Positions 42,443 to 52,198 of a DNA stretch of 64,000 nt are shown here, in pieces (within the stretch, counting starts at the first letter, position 1; the number at the start of each line of letters is the position of its first letter). The notes beneath the pieces are model-generated. The model was not told where the DNA came from. It saw nothing but the letters and a program-made list of their open reading frames with translations, and did no database searches. Made by a program: the position numbers and the translations under genes. Source of the stretch: Phycicoccus sp. Root101 (GTDB lineage Bacteria > Actinomycetota > Actinomycetes > Actinomycetales > Dermatophilaceae); contig NZ_LMCM01000001.1 in assembly GCF_001426245.1 (NCBI RefSeq), forward strand, positions 124,001 through 188,000. The letters run 5' to 3'.

Positions 42443-44623
42443 TCAGCGCACCGGCTCACCGAGCACGGGTTCGTCGACGCCCTGCTCGCCGGGGAGCGCC
42501 GAGACCACCACCTCGAACCACACCGTGGTCCCGGCCGACGTGCGGTGCGAGCCGAACGCGTCGCTGATCGCCCGGACCAGCGACAGGCCCCGTCCGCGCA
42601 CGGCCATCGACTCGCCCCCGGTGAGCAGGGGCTCCCCACGGTTGCCGCTGTCGGCCACCGTGACGGAGACCTGCCCGGAGTCCAGGTCCATGGTCAGGTG
42701 GGACTCGGTGCCCGCGTGCAGCACGGCGTTGGTGATGAGCTCGGAGATCCCCGTGACGATCGTGTACTGGTCGGACTCCCCGACGTGCCACTGCGTGAGC
42801 TGGGCGCGGGCCCAGTCGCGGGCGGCCTTGACCGACTCGGGCATGGGCGGGACGACGATGGTGCACCGCCGGTGTCCCGCCGGCGAGCGACCGACCGTGA
42901 GGACGGCGCAGTCGTCCTCCTGACCCGCCACGGGCACCATCGCCTCCATGACGATCTGGGCGACCCGGCGCGGGCTGCTCGGGGGCACGTCCGCGAGCAC
43001 GTCGAGCAGTCGCGCCTCCCCCTGGACCAGGTCCTCGCCGCGACGCTCGAGCAGGCCGTCGGTGTAGGCGACGAGCATGTCGCCGACCTCGAGCACGAGG
43101 GTCGTCGCCGGGCGGGCCCCGGCGATCCCCAGGGGCGGGCCCACCGGCATCGAGAGCAGGCGCCCCCGCGGGGCGCCCTCCTCGCGCGCCGCCCGACCGG
43201 AGAGCAGGGCGGGCAGGGGGTGCCCGGCGCTGGCGATCTCGACGACACCCGTCTCGGGCGTGATGGTGGCGTAGAGCATCGTGACGAACAGCTCGCCACC
43301 GAAGGACATGCCGGGCCGCGCCCGCGTGGTCCCGAGCGGCAGGGACGCGGGCCACAGGGCGTCGAGGTCCCAGACCACCCGGTCCAGGGCCCCCATGACC
43401 GCCTCGGGCCGACTGTTGGCCAGGGCAGCGCCTCGCACCGCGGCACGGACCTGACCCATCACCGTGGCGGCCATCACCCCGCGGCCGACCACGTCGCCGA
43501 TGACGAGGGCGAGTCGCCCGTCGGGAAGGAAGAACGAGTCGTAGAAGTCGCCACCGGCCACCGTCCCCTCAGAGACCGGTTCGTACCTCGCTGCGACGCT
43601 GATGGCGTCGGACTGGGGAAGATTCGCGGGCAGCAGCGTGCGCTGGAGGAGCTCGGCCGTGGAACGTTCGGCGTCGTAGACCACGGCCCGACCGAGCGCC
43701 TCCGCCACGAGGTCGGTGAACGCGGACAGCACGACCCCGAGGGTCGGCGGCAGCGGCGTGGCCTCCCGGAAGCCGACCACCGCGGCCCTGATCGTGCGGG
43801 CCTCCAGCGGGACGACGACGAGCTCGCCGGAGTCGGATCCGTGGACCTCCCGTTCCTCGACCGCCCAGGACACGGTCTCGGCGAGGTCCTCCGGGAGCTC
43901 GGACCAGATGAGCGGCAGCCGCTCCTCGTCGGGTGAGAGGTCCTCGATCCGGTGGCGGCGGGCGATCCGCCACCCGCCGTGACCCGGTGAGGGCAGGCAG
44001 ATGCCGGCGGAGCGGGCCCCGAAGGCGGACACCGCCTCCCTGAGCACGACCTTGCAGACGTCGTCCACGGTCACCGCGGTGCCCAGGGCGGTGGCGAGCT
44101 CGGCGACCGCGCGCGCCCGGTCGTGCGACGTCGAGGTCTCGACCACGACGTGCACCGCGGCGACCACATCACCGGCCGAGTCACGGATCGGCGAACCCGT
44201 GCGCAGGTGGTGGCCGAGCAGCGGGAGCTCGGCCACCTCGGCCTCGCCCAGCGAGGGCAGCCCCACGCGGGAGTCCTCGTCGAGGAACCCGTCCCCGTCG
44301 GTCAGGACCCGGTCGAGCAGCCGCCCGAGGTGCGAGCGCTGCCACAGCTCGGGCAGCGCCTCGTCGGCGGGACACCCGAACGCCGCCGGGTGCCTCGCGC
44401 CGAGGCGGGCGGCGAAGGCGTCGTTGTACAGCAGGACCCGGCTGGGTCCGACGAGCAGCGCGGTCGGGAGCAGCGAGTCGAGCGCCTGGTCCCAGGCGGC
44501 CAGCAGGGCCGCCGGCCACTGGTCGGCGGCGCCGGTGGGCGTACGGGACCAGTCGGTGTGGGCGGCGAGGGCACGCGTGCCCTCAGTCCCGACGTCGACC
44601 ACTGCTCCACCTTTCGCCACCAT
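42443..44623 (-). CDS. PAS-GAF-SpoIIE phosphatase with C-terminal HATPase (RsbW-like) domain
   Basis: A 726-residue soluble regulator. A PAS-like part (LLPTALLVGPSRVLLYNDAF, about 50-150) and a GAF-like part (about 170-320) precede a PP2C/SpoIIE phosphatase (EGTVAGGDFYDSFFLPDGRL and LVIGDVVGRGVMAA, with its metal-binding Asp residues, about 335-530). The C-terminal anti-sigma-type kinase domain has ELITNAVLHAGTESHL (N box) and DSGNRGEPLLTGG. In stress networks such proteins dephosphorylate an anti-anti-sigma factor while the HATPase domain binds or phosphorylates partners. No sigma factor or STAS gene is adjacent. The sensed signal is unknown. Confidence 0.9.
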   Translation of the reverse strand: MVAKGGAVVDVGTEGTRALAAHTDWSRTPTGAADQWPAALLAAWDQALDSLLPTALLVGPSRVLLYNDAFAARLGARHPAAFGCPADEALPELWQRSHLGRLLDRVLTDGDGFLDEDSRVGLPSLGEAEVAELPLLGHHLRTGSPIRDSAGDVVAAVHVVVETSTSHDRARAVAELATALGTAVTVDDVCKVVLREAVSAFGARSAGICLPSPGHGGWRIARRHRIEDLSPDEERLPLIWSELPEDLAETVSWAVEEREVHGSDSGELVVVPLEARTIRAAVVGFREATPLPPTLGVVLSAFTDLVAEALGRAVVYDAERSTAELLQRTLLPANLPQSDAISVAARYEPVSEGTVAGGDFYDSFFLPDGRLALVIGDVVGRGVMAATVMGQVRAAVRGAALANSRPEAVMGALDRVVWDLDALWPASLPLGTTRARPGMSFGGELFVTMLYATITPETGVVEIASAGHPLPALLSGRAAREEGAPRGRLLSMPVGPPLGIAGARPATTLVLEVGDMLVAYTDGLLERRGEDLVQGEARLLDVLADVPPSSPRRVAQIVMEAMVPVAGQEDDCAVLTVGRSPAGHRRCTIVVPPMPESVKAARDWARAQLTQWHVGESDQYTIVTGISELITNAVLHAGTESHLTMDLDSGQVSVTVADSGNRGEPLLTGGESMAVRGRGLSLVRAISDAFGSHRTSAGTTVWFEVVVSALPGEQGVDEPVLGEPVR

Positions 44624-44696
44624 GAAGCCTAGGCATCACCCGGGCGCCGTGGGGCCTCACCTGTCCGTGGCCTTCCCATCGGCCGAAAGGACCAGA

Positions 44697-46853
44697 TCAT
44701 GAGGAGGCCGGGACGGTCTCTTTCTGCGCACCGGCGCCGACCTGGTCCACGAGGAACGCCCACTCCCACGCCACCTGTCGCCAGGAGTCGTACCGGCCGC
44801 TCTTCCCGCCGTGCCCCGCCACCATCTCGGTCCGCAGGAGCACCGGTCGCTCGTCGGGTCCGTTGGTGGTGTTCTCCCGGAGGCGGGCCACCCACTTCGC
44901 CGGCTCGGTGAAGTACACGCGGGTGTCGTTGAGGGACGTGGTCGCCAGCACGGCCGGGTATGGCGCGCGGTGCACGTTCTCGTACGGCGAGTACGACTTC
45001 ATGTAGGCGTACACCTCGGGGTCGGCGAGCGGGTTGCCCCACTCCTCCCACTCGACCACGGTCAGGGGCAGGCTGGGGTCCAGGATCGTGGTGAGCGCGT
45101 CGACGAACGGCACTGCCGCGTGCACCACCCGGAACCGCTCGGGCGCCAGGTTGACGGCCGCGCCGATGAGGAGGCCGCCAGCCGAACCCCCTTCTGCCGC
45201 AAGGCGTTCCGGGTGCACCCAGCCGGTCTCGACGAGGTGGTCGGCGCAGGCGACGAAGTCGGTGAACGTGGAGCGCTTCTGGGTCAGCTTGCCCTCGTCG
45301 TACCACGCGCGACCGAGCTCGCCGCCACCGCGGACGTGCGCGATGGCGTACACGAACCCCCGCTCGAGCAGCGACAGCCGGGCCACCGAGAAGTACGGGT
45401 CCGAGGAGATCTCGTAGGAGCCGTAGGCCGTGAGCAGCCCCGGCCGGGTGCCGTCCGGCTCGCTGCCCGCCGGGTAGACCAGCGAGATCGGCACCCTGGT
45501 GCCGTCGGGGGCGGTGGCCCACTCCCGGCGCTGCTCGTACTGCGAGGGGTCGTAGCCGCCGAGCACGGGCTGGCGCTTGAGCAGGGTGTAGTCGCGGGTG
45601 CGCAGGTCGTAGTCCAGGACCGTGCGGGGCGTGACCAGCGACTCGAACACCACCTGCAGGCTGGTCGTCGCGCTCTCTGGGTTGTCCCCCAGTCCCACCG
45701 AGTAGACGGGTTCGTCGAAGTCGAGGTCGTGGCTCGCGCCATACCCGGTCGGGGAGCCGGCGTCGCGCTCGAGGACGCGCACGGCGGTGAGTCCCTCCTT
45801 GCGCAGGGCGAGGACGGCCACGTCGTCGAAGGCCTCGACCCCCTGGAACCGTTCGCCGGCAGCGGAGCGCAGCAGCGGCTGCCACTGGTCGGCGGACGTG
45901 GCGTCGAGCGGTGCCCACGCCAGGTCGGAGTCGATGGAGTCGGCGTTGTGGACGATGAGGAGGCGGTCGGCGGCCGGCTCGACGTCGTACTCGACACCTT
46001 CGCGTCGCGGAGCCACGACCCGGAACTCCCCCAGCGGGTCGGTGGCGTCGAGCAGGCGCACCTCCGAGGTCGTCTTGGAGCCCAGCCCGACCATGATCCA
46101 GCGGTCGTCGCGGGAGGAGCCCAGGCCCATCCAGAACCGCTCGTCGGGCTCCTCGTGCACCAGCACGTCGTCCTCGGCCGGGGTCCCGACCTCGTGCCGC
46201 CAGGCCTGGTGCGGACGCCAGGTCTCGTCGACCCGGGTGTAGAACAGGTAGCGGCCGTCGTAGGAGAAGACGCAGCCGTAGCCGACCTCCTGGACCGCGG
46301 TGTCGACGATCTCCCCCGTCGACAGGTCCTTGACCCGCAGCGCGAAGCGCTCGTCACCCTCGGTGTCGACGGCGTAGGCGAGCCACCGGTGGTCCGGGCT
46401 GATGCTCAGCGCCCCGAGCGAGAAGAACTCGTGACCCATGGCCTCGAGGTTGCCGTCGAGCAGCACCTGCTCGCCCTCGACCGTGGCACCGACCTCGGGC
46501 TCGGGGCGCGGGGCGCCGTCCGCGCGCGGGGCGCGGCACTCCAGCGAGTACTGCGAACCCTCGTAGCTGCGCGAGTAGTACCACCACGGGCCGCTCGCCA
46601 CGGGCACGGAGAGGTCGGTCTCCTGGGTGCGGGAGCGGATCTCCTCGAAGATCTCGTCGCGCAGCGGCTGCAGGCCGGCCGTCATCGCCTCCGCGTAGGC
46701 GTTCTCGTCCTCGAGGTGGGCCACCACCGCGGGGTCGGACTTGTCGCGCAACCACTCGTAGGGGTCGATGACGACGTCGCCGTGGTGCTCGCGCGTGGTG
46801 GGGCGCTGTTCCGGGCGGGGGACGGACGGCGGGGTGACCGCGGGCGTGCTCAC
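44697..46853 (-). CDS. ptrB: oligopeptidase B (S9 family serine peptidase)
   Basis: 718 residues from GTG 46853. The N terminus (EHHGDVVIDPYEWLRDKSD) and seven-bladed propeller part are typical of oligopeptidase B. The C-terminal alpha/beta-hydrolase has nucleophile motif GGSAGGLLIGAAVN, then NPLADPEVYAYMKSYSPYENV and a final VAGHGGKSGRYDS with the catalytic His. It cleaves after Arg or Lys in short peptides in the cytosol. It starts 22 bases from the dnaE stop on the same strand, so read-through is possible. Confidence 0.94.
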   Translation of the reverse strand: MSTPAVTPPSVPRPEQRPTTREHHGDVVIDPYEWLRDKSDPAVVAHLEDENAYAEAMTAGLQPLRDEIFEEIRSRTQETDLSVPVASGPWWYYSRSYEGSQYSLECRAPRADGAPRPEPEVGATVEGEQVLLDGNLEAMGHEFFSLGALSISPDHRWLAYAVDTEGDERFALRVKDLSTGEIVDTAVQEVGYGCVFSYDGRYLFYTRVDETWRPHQAWRHEVGTPAEDDVLVHEEPDERFWMGLGSSRDDRWIMVGLGSKTTSEVRLLDATDPLGEFRVVAPRREGVEYDVEPAADRLLIVHNADSIDSDLAWAPLDATSADQWQPLLRSAAGERFQGVEAFDDVAVLALRKEGLTAVRVLERDAGSPTGYGASHDLDFDEPVYSVGLGDNPESATTSLQVVFESLVTPRTVLDYDLRTRDYTLLKRQPVLGGYDPSQYEQRREWATAPDGTRVPISLVYPAGSEPDGTRPGLLTAYGSYEISSDPYFSVARLSLLERGFVYAIAHVRGGGELGRAWYDEGKLTQKRSTFTDFVACADHLVETGWVHPERLAAEGGSAGGLLIGAAVNLAPERFRVVHAAVPFVDALTTILDPSLPLTVVEWEEWGNPLADPEVYAYMKSYSPYENVHRAPYPAVLATTSLNDTRVYFTEPAKWVARLRENTTNGPDERPVLLRTEMVAGHGGKSGRYDSWRQVAWEWAFLVDQVGAGAQKETVPASS

Positions 46854-46875
46854 GCGCAGAACACTACGGGGGTGC

Positions 46876-49800
46876 TCAGCCGACGAGGCAGCGTGGCCCG
46901 AGGATCACCTTGAGGTCGCCGAACAGCGCCTCGGTGGCGTTGACCCGGTAGGCGTCCTCGAGCTTCATGAGCACGGAGCGACCGGGCTGGCTGAGGCGCA
47001 CGTGCACCTCGGTGGAGCCGGGGTGCGACGACAGCACCGACTTGAGCTCCTCGACCTTCGCCGCGGTGGCCCGGTTGGTGTCCATGGTGACGACCACGGG
47101 GCCGCGCGGACCCTCCGAGATGTCGGGCAGCGTGAGGTCGGACGCGTAGATCGACGGGGTGTCGTCGCGCCGGTTGACCCGGCCCTTGACCACGACGACC
47201 GCGTCGTGGGTCAGGGCGTGCTGCACGGTGAGGTAGGCCGAGGGGAAGAACAGGCACTCGATGGCACCCTCGAGGTCCTCGACGGTGACGATCGCCCAGA
47301 GGTCACCCTTCTTGGTGCGCTTGACCTGCAGGCCGGTGATCAGGCCCGCGATGGTGACGTTGGAGCCCTCGGGCTTGCCGTCCTCTCCCGTGAGGCTCGC
47401 GATCGAGGTGTCGGCGTGCGAGGACAGGACGTGCTCGATGCCGAACAGCGGGTGGTCGGAGACGTAGAGGCCGAGCATCTCGCGCTCGAACTGCAGCAGC
47501 GTCTTCTTGTCCCACTCCACGGTGGGGATGGGCGGCAGCACCGAGAAGTCGACCGACTCGGCCCCGCCCTCGTCACCACCGAACGACCCGAACAGCGAGT
47601 CCTGGCCGATCGCCTCCTGGCGCTTGATGTCGACGAAGTTGTCGACGTAGTCCTCGTGCACGCGCAGCAGGCCCTGGCGCGACTCGGCCAGCCCGTCGAA
47701 CGCACCCGCCTTGATGAGCGACTCGATGGTGCGCTTGTTGCAGACCACGGCCGGGCACTTGGACAGGAAGTCCTTGAACGAGGTGAAGCGGCCCTTCTCC
47801 TCGCGCGCGGCGATGATGCCCTCGACGACGTTGTGGCCGACGTTGCGGATGGCCTGCAGGCCGAACCGGATGTCGGTGCCGACGGCGGCGAAGCGGCCCA
47901 CGGAGTCGTTGACGTCCGGGGGCAGCACCTTGATGCCCATGCGACGGCACTCGCCGAGGTACAGCGCCGACTTGTCCTTGTCGTCGCCGACGCTGGTGAG
48001 CAGCGCGGCCATGTACTCGGCCGGGTAGTTGGCCTTGAGGTACCCGGTCCAGTAGGAGACCAGCCCGTATGCGGCGGTGTGCGCCTTGTTGAACGCGTAG
48101 TCGGAGAACGGGACGAGGACACCCCACAGGGCGGCGATCGACGCCTCGTTGAACCCCTTGGCCTTCATGCCCTCGGAGAAGGGGACGTACTCGGCGTCGA
48201 GCACCTCCTTCTTCTTCTTGCCCATGGCGCGACGCAGCAGGTCGGCGTTGCCCAGGGTGTAGCCCGCGAGCTTCTGGGCGATCTCCATGACCTGCTCCTG
48301 GTAGATCACCAGGCCGTAGGTCGTGCTGAGGATCGGCCCGAGGGCGTCGATCATCTCCTGCTGGAGCTTGCCCTCGAGCTGTGGGTCGAGCGGCGTGAGG
48401 ATCTGCTTGCCGTTCTTGCGCAACGCGAAGTTGGTGTGCGCGTTCACGCCCATGGGACCGGGACGGTAGAGCGCGAGGGCCGCGGAGATGTCCTCAAAGT
48501 TGTCGGGCTGCATGAGCTTGAGCAGCGTGCGCATGCCGCCGCCGTCGAGCTGGAACACCCCGAGGGTGTCGCCGCGCGCGAGCAGGTCGTACGTCGGCTT
48601 GTCGGTCATGTCCTTGGACAGCGCGTCGAGGTCGATGTCCTCGTCGCGGTTGGCCTTGATGTTCTCGATGGCGTCGTCGAGGATCGTCAGGTTGCGCAGG
48701 CCCAGGAAGTCCATCTTGACCAGGCCGAGCGACTCGCAGCTCGGGTAGTCGAACTGGGTGATGACCTGGCCGTCCTGCAGCCGTCGCATGATCGGGATGA
48801 CGTCGATGAGCGGCTCGCTGGACATGATGACGCCGGCGGCGTGCACGCCCCACTGCCGCTTCAGGCCCTCGAGGCCCTTGGCGGTCTCGACGATCTCCTT
48901 GAAGTGCGGCTCGGACTCGACCAGGGCCCGGAAGTCGCCGCCCTCGTTGTAGCGCTTGTGCTCCTTGTTGTAGATCTCCGACAGGGGCACGCCCTTGCCC
49001 ATGACGTCCGGCGGCATCGCCTTGGTCAGCTGCTCGCCGACGACGAACGGGTGGCCCATGACGCGCGCGGCGTCCTTGACGGCCTGCTTGGCCTTGATGG
49101 TGCCGTAGGTGACGATCTGCGCGACGCGGTCGGCGCCGTACTTCTCGGTGACGTACTTGATGACCTCGCCACGTCGACGCTCGTCGAAGTCGATGTCGAA
49201 GTCGGGCATCGACGCACGCTCGGGGTTGAGGAACCGCTCGAAGATCAGGCCGTGCGGGATCGGGTCGAGGTCGGTGATCTTCATGGCGTAGGCGCACATG
49301 GAGCCTGCACCCGAGCCACGCCCGGGACCGACCCGGATGCCGTTCTTCTTGGCCCAGTTGATGAAGTCGGCGACGACGAGGAAGTAGCCGGCATACCCCT
49401 TGGAGACGATGACCTCGGTCTCGAAGGCCGCCTGCCTCGTGGCGTACTCCGGCACGCCCTCGGGGAACCGCCCCATCAGGCCCGTCTGGACCTCCTTGAT
49501 GAACCAGCTCTCCTCGTTCTCCCCCGGTGGGCAGGGGAAGCGCGGCATGTAGCGGCCCTCCCCCTCGGTGAAGGAGATGTCGCACATCTCGGCGATGAGG
49601 AGCGTGTTGTCGCACGCCTCGGGCAGCTCGCGCCACGTGTGGCGCATCTCCTCGGGGCTCTTGAGGTAGAAGTCGTCGGCGTCGAACTTGAACCGGTTGG
49701 GGTCCATCATCGTCGAGCCGGACTGCACGCACAGCAGGGCCGAGTGGGCCTTGGCGTCCTCGGGGCTGGAGTAGTGCAGGTCGTTCGTGGCCACCAGCGG

Positions 49801-50487
49801 CAGCTTGAGCTCGCGGGCCAGGCGCAGCAGGTCCTTCTGGACCCGTCGCTCGATGTCCAGGCCGTGGTCCATCAGCTCGCAGAAGTAGTTCTCCGCACCG
49901 AAGATGTCGCGGAAGTCGCTCGCCGCCTGCATGGCCTCCTGGTACTGCCCCAGGCGCAGGCGGGTCTGGATCTCCCCCGACGGGCAGCCCGTCGTCGCGA
50001 TGAGCCCCTGCCCGTGGGCGCTGAGCAGCTCGCGGTCCAGGCGTGGCCACTTCGCGTAGACCTGGTCCAGGCTCGCGAGGGAGTCGAGGCGGAAGAGGTT
50101 GTGCAGGCCGTTGTTGTTCTTGGCCAGCAGCGTCATGTGCGTGTAGGCGCCCGAGCCCGACACGTCGTCGCGCGACTGGGACTCGTCGCCCCACTTCACA
50201 CGGGTCTTGTCGGTGCGGTGCGTGCCCGGCGTGACGTAGGCCTCGACGCCGATGATCGGCTTCACCCCCGTGCCCTGGGCCTTCTTCCAGAACTCGTAGG
50301 CCCCGAAGACGTAGCCGTGGTCGGTCGTGGCGAGCGCCGGCATCCCCATCTCCGCGGCGCGGGTGAACAGGTCACCTATGCGGGCGGCACCGTCGAGCAT
50401 GGAGTACTCGGTGTGCACGTGCAGGTGGACGAACGAGTCGGATTTCGACCCGGGGCGAGCGGTGGGGGCGGCGGGCTGGGAGGACAT
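46876..50487 (-). CDS. dnaE: DNA polymerase III alpha subunit
   Basis: Replicative polymerase of 1203 residues from ATG 50487; an earlier in-frame start would add 42 unlike residues. The PHP domain opens HLHVHTEYSMLDGAARIGDL and contains TTDHGYVFGAYEFWKKA. The polymerase active site is at PDFDIDFDERRRGEV (Asp429, Asp431), with GRGSGAGSM, GPMGVNAHTNF and YGLVIYQEQVMEIAQKLAG further on. The C-terminal OB-fold and tau-binding parts follow. The length matches dnaE1 of actinobacteria. It is transcribed in the same direction as the downstream ptrB. Confidence 0.97.
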   Translation of the reverse strand: MSSQPAAPTARPGSKSDSFVHLHVHTEYSMLDGAARIGDLFTRAAEMGMPALATTDHGYVFGAYEFWKKAQGTGVKPIIGVEAYVTPGTHRTDKTRVKWGDESQSRDDVSGSGAYTHMTLLAKNNNGLHNLFRLDSLASLDQVYAKWPRLDRELLSAHGQGLIATTGCPSGEIQTRLRLGQYQEAMQAASDFRDIFGAENYFCELMDHGLDIERRVQKDLLRLARELKLPLVATNDLHYSSPEDAKAHSALLCVQSGSTMMDPNRFKFDADDFYLKSPEEMRHTWRELPEACDNTLLIAEMCDISFTEGEGRYMPRFPCPPGENEESWFIKEVQTGLMGRFPEGVPEYATRQAAFETEVIVSKGYAGYFLVVADFINWAKKNGIRVGPGRGSGAGSMCAYAMKITDLDPIPHGLIFERFLNPERASMPDFDIDFDERRRGEVIKYVTEKYGADRVAQIVTYGTIKAKQAVKDAARVMGHPFVVGEQLTKAMPPDVMGKGVPLSEIYNKEHKRYNEGGDFRALVESEPHFKEIVETAKGLEGLKRQWGVHAAGVIMSSEPLIDVIPIMRRLQDGQVITQFDYPSCESLGLVKMDFLGLRNLTILDDAIENIKANRDEDIDLDALSKDMTDKPTYDLLARGDTLGVFQLDGGGMRTLLKLMQPDNFEDISAALALYRPGPMGVNAHTNFALRKNGKQILTPLDPQLEGKLQQEMIDALGPILSTTYGLVIYQEQVMEIAQKLAGYTLGNADLLRRAMGKKKKEVLDAEYVPFSEGMKAKGFNEASIAALWGVLVPFSDYAFNKAHTAAYGLVSYWTGYLKANYPAEYMAALLTSVGDDKDKSALYLGECRRMGIKVLPPDVNDSVGRFAAVGTDIRFGLQAIRNVGHNVVEGIIAAREEKGRFTSFKDFLSKCPAVVCNKRTIESLIKAGAFDGLAESRQGLLRVHEDYVDNFVDIKRQEAIGQDSLFGSFGGDEGGAESVDFSVLPPIPTVEWDKKTLLQFEREMLGLYVSDHPLFGIEHVLSSHADTSIASLTGEDGKPEGSNVTIAGLITGLQVKRTKKGDLWAIVTVEDLEGAIECLFFPSAYLTVQHALTHDAVVVVKGRVNRRDDTPSIYASDLTLPDISEGPRGPVVVTMDTNRATAAKVEELKSVLSSHPGSTEVHVRLSQPGRSVLMKLEDAYRVNATEALFGDLKVILGPRCLVG

Positions 50488-50575
50488 CGGGTCGAGTCTA
50501 AGCCGCCCCACCGACTGCCCTCCGGCGTGTCGCCCCACCGTGTCGCGGCGGGTTTCCGTCGCGGTCGCCCGACGA

Positions 50576-50621
50576 CCGGTGCGGTATGCCGCGGACCCGG
50601 GTCCGCGGCACACCGCACCGG
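50576..50621 (-). terminator. long hairpin terminator after the RluA-family gene
   Basis: Bases 50576-50598 and 50599-50621 form a 23-bp inverted repeat with one mismatch and no loop bases, 14 bases after the gene's stop. The stem contains the GGTATGCC motif that recurs across the window. It separates the lspA-rluA transcript from dnaE. Confidence 0.85.
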
Positions 50622-50634
50622 CTCGTGGGGTGCC

Positions 50635-51558
50635 TCAGAGGCGGTCGAGCGCGCTCTGCAGGTCGGCCGGGTAGGGGCTCTCGAAGGTGACGTGCTTGCC
50701 GGTGCCGGGGTGCTCGAACCCGAGCCCCACGGCGTGCAGCCACTGGCGCTCGAGGCCGAGGCGAGCCGCCAGGGTGGGGTCGGCTCCGTACGTCAGGTCG
50801 CCGGCACACGGGTGGCGCAGGGCGGAGAAGTGCACGCGGATCTGGTGGGTCCGGCCGGTCTCGAGGTGGATGTCGAGCAGCGACGCCGCGCGGAAGGCCT
50901 CGATGACCTCGTAGTGGGTGACGCTGGGCTTGCCCTTGTCCATGACCGCGAACTTGTAGTCGTGGCCGGGATGGCGGCCGATCGGGGCGTCGATGGTGCC
51001 GACCACGGGGTCGGGCAGGCCCTGGACGAGCGCGTGGTACTTCTTGTCGACGGTGCGGCTGCGGAAGGCCTGCTTGAGGACGCTGTAGGCGTACTCCGAC
51101 TTGGCCACGACCATGAGGCCGCTCGTGCCCACGTCGAGGCGCGACACGATGCCCTGACGCTCGCTCGCGCCGCTGGTGGCGATGCGGTAGCCGGCGGCGG
51201 CCAGGCCACCGACAACGGTCGGGCCGGTCCAGCCGACGCTGGGGTGGGCGGCCACCCCGACGGGCTTGTCGACCACGACGATGTCGTCGTCGTCGTGGAT
51301 GATCCCCATGCCCGGGACGGGTTCGGCGATCACCTTCAGGCTCGGGCTGTCCTCCGGGGTCGGCAGCAGCACCTCGAGGAGGTCGCCCGCCGTGACGCGG
51401 TCGGACTTCGCGGCCGGCGCGTGGTTGAGCTGGACGTCGCCGGCCGCGGCCAGGTCGGCCGCCTTGGTCCGGGAGACCCCGAACAGCCGGGCCAGGGCCG
51501 CGTCGACCCGTTCGCCCTCGAGGCCGTCGGGGACGTGGAGCGTGCGGGCGTCAGGCAT
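50635..51558 (-). CDS. RluA/RluD family pseudouridine synthase
   Basis: 307 residues from ATG 51558. An S4 RNA-binding domain ([21 protein letters not shown], residues ~15-75) precedes the synthase domain with [16 protein letters not shown], where the catalytic Asp lies in RLDVGTSG, and [20 protein letters not shown]. It isomerises uridines in 23S rRNA, probably the RluD-type sites. Its start overlaps the lspA stop by eight bases, so they are translationally coupled, a common actinobacterial order. Confidence 0.95.
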   Translation of the reverse strand: MPDARTLHVPDGLEGERVDAALARLFGVSRTKAADLAAAGDVQLNHAPAAKSDRVTAGDLLEVLLPTPEDSPSLKVIAEPVPGMGIIHDDDDIVVVDKPVGVAAHPSVGWTGPTVVGGLAAAGYRIATSGASERQGIVSRLDVGTSGLMVVAKSEYAYSVLKQAFRSRTVDKKYHALVQGLPDPVVGTIDAPIGRHPGHDYKFAVMDKGKPSVTHYEVIEAFRAASLLDIHLETGRTHQIRVHFSALRHPCAGDLTYGADPTLAARLGLERQWLHAVGLGFEHPGTGKHVTFESPYPADLQSALDRL

Positions 51559-52198
51559 GGGCGTCGTCCTGACCGGCGGCGGAGCCGCTCTCGTGGTGGG
51601 AGGGGGTGGTGCGGGAGGCGTGCGGCGCCTCGTGGCGGCCGGCGCGCACGCCGTCCACGCCGATGCCGCGCAGGGCCAGCACACCGATGAGGGCGGCGGC
51701 GCTGACGATGGCGATGTCGGCGACGTTGCCGATGAAGAGGCTGAAGTAGTCGATGAAGTCGACGACGTGGCCACGGCCAGGGCCGGGCTCGCGGGTCATC
51801 CGGTCGGTGAGGTTCCCCACCGAGCCGCCGAGCAGCAGTCCGAGCGCCCAGGCCCAGCCCCGGCTGCCGATGCGACGAGCCGTCCGGATGATGAAGACGA
51901 GCACCCCGAACGCGATGAGTGTGAGCACCCAGGTGGCGCTGTTGGCGATGGAGAACGCGGCCCCGGGGTTGCGGATCAGGTTGAACCGGATGAACTCGCC
52001 CACGACGTCCACCGGCTCACCGGGGGTCAGCGTGCGCAGGGCGACCACCTTGCTGAGCTGGTCGGCGACGTAGACCAGCACGGCGGTCACGGCCAGGAGC
52101 CGGAACAGTCCGCTGCGGTCCCTGCGGGGGTCGGGGGTGGAGGTGGACTCGTCGGCCGCGGTCAGCGGCGCTCCTGCTTCGTCTTGCATGTCATGCAT
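51551..52198 (-). CDS. lspA: lipoprotein signal peptidase II
   Basis: Removes signal peptides from prolipoproteins such as the sugar-binding lipoprotein in this window. It has 215 residues from ATG 52198; ATG 52189 is an alternative, and both overlap the upstream gene. Four membrane helices are predicted. The two catalytic Asp motifs are [12 protein letters not shown] then [12 protein letters not shown], and [20 protein letters not shown]. The N-terminal ~30 residues and the C-terminal Ser/His-rich tail are longer than in E. coli LspA. Confidence 0.95.
   Translation of the reverse strand: MHDMQDEAGAPLTAADESTSTPDPRRDRSGLFRLLAVTAVLVYVADQLSKVVALRTLTPGEPVDVVGEFIRFNLIRNPGAAFSIANSATWVLTLIAFGVLVFIIRTARRIGSRGWAWALGLLLGGSVGNLTDRMTREPGPGRGHVVDFIDYFSLFIGNVADIAIVSAAALIGVLALRGIGVDGVRAGRHEAPHASRTTPSHHESGSAAGQDDAHA

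Noticed and set aside
46768-51690. A 1640-codon open frame on the plus strand
   Set aside because: It lies wholly antisense to oligopeptidase B's start, dnaE, and the RluA gene. Its Arg/Val/Leu/Asp-rich composition is the usual shadow of high-GC coding on the other strand.
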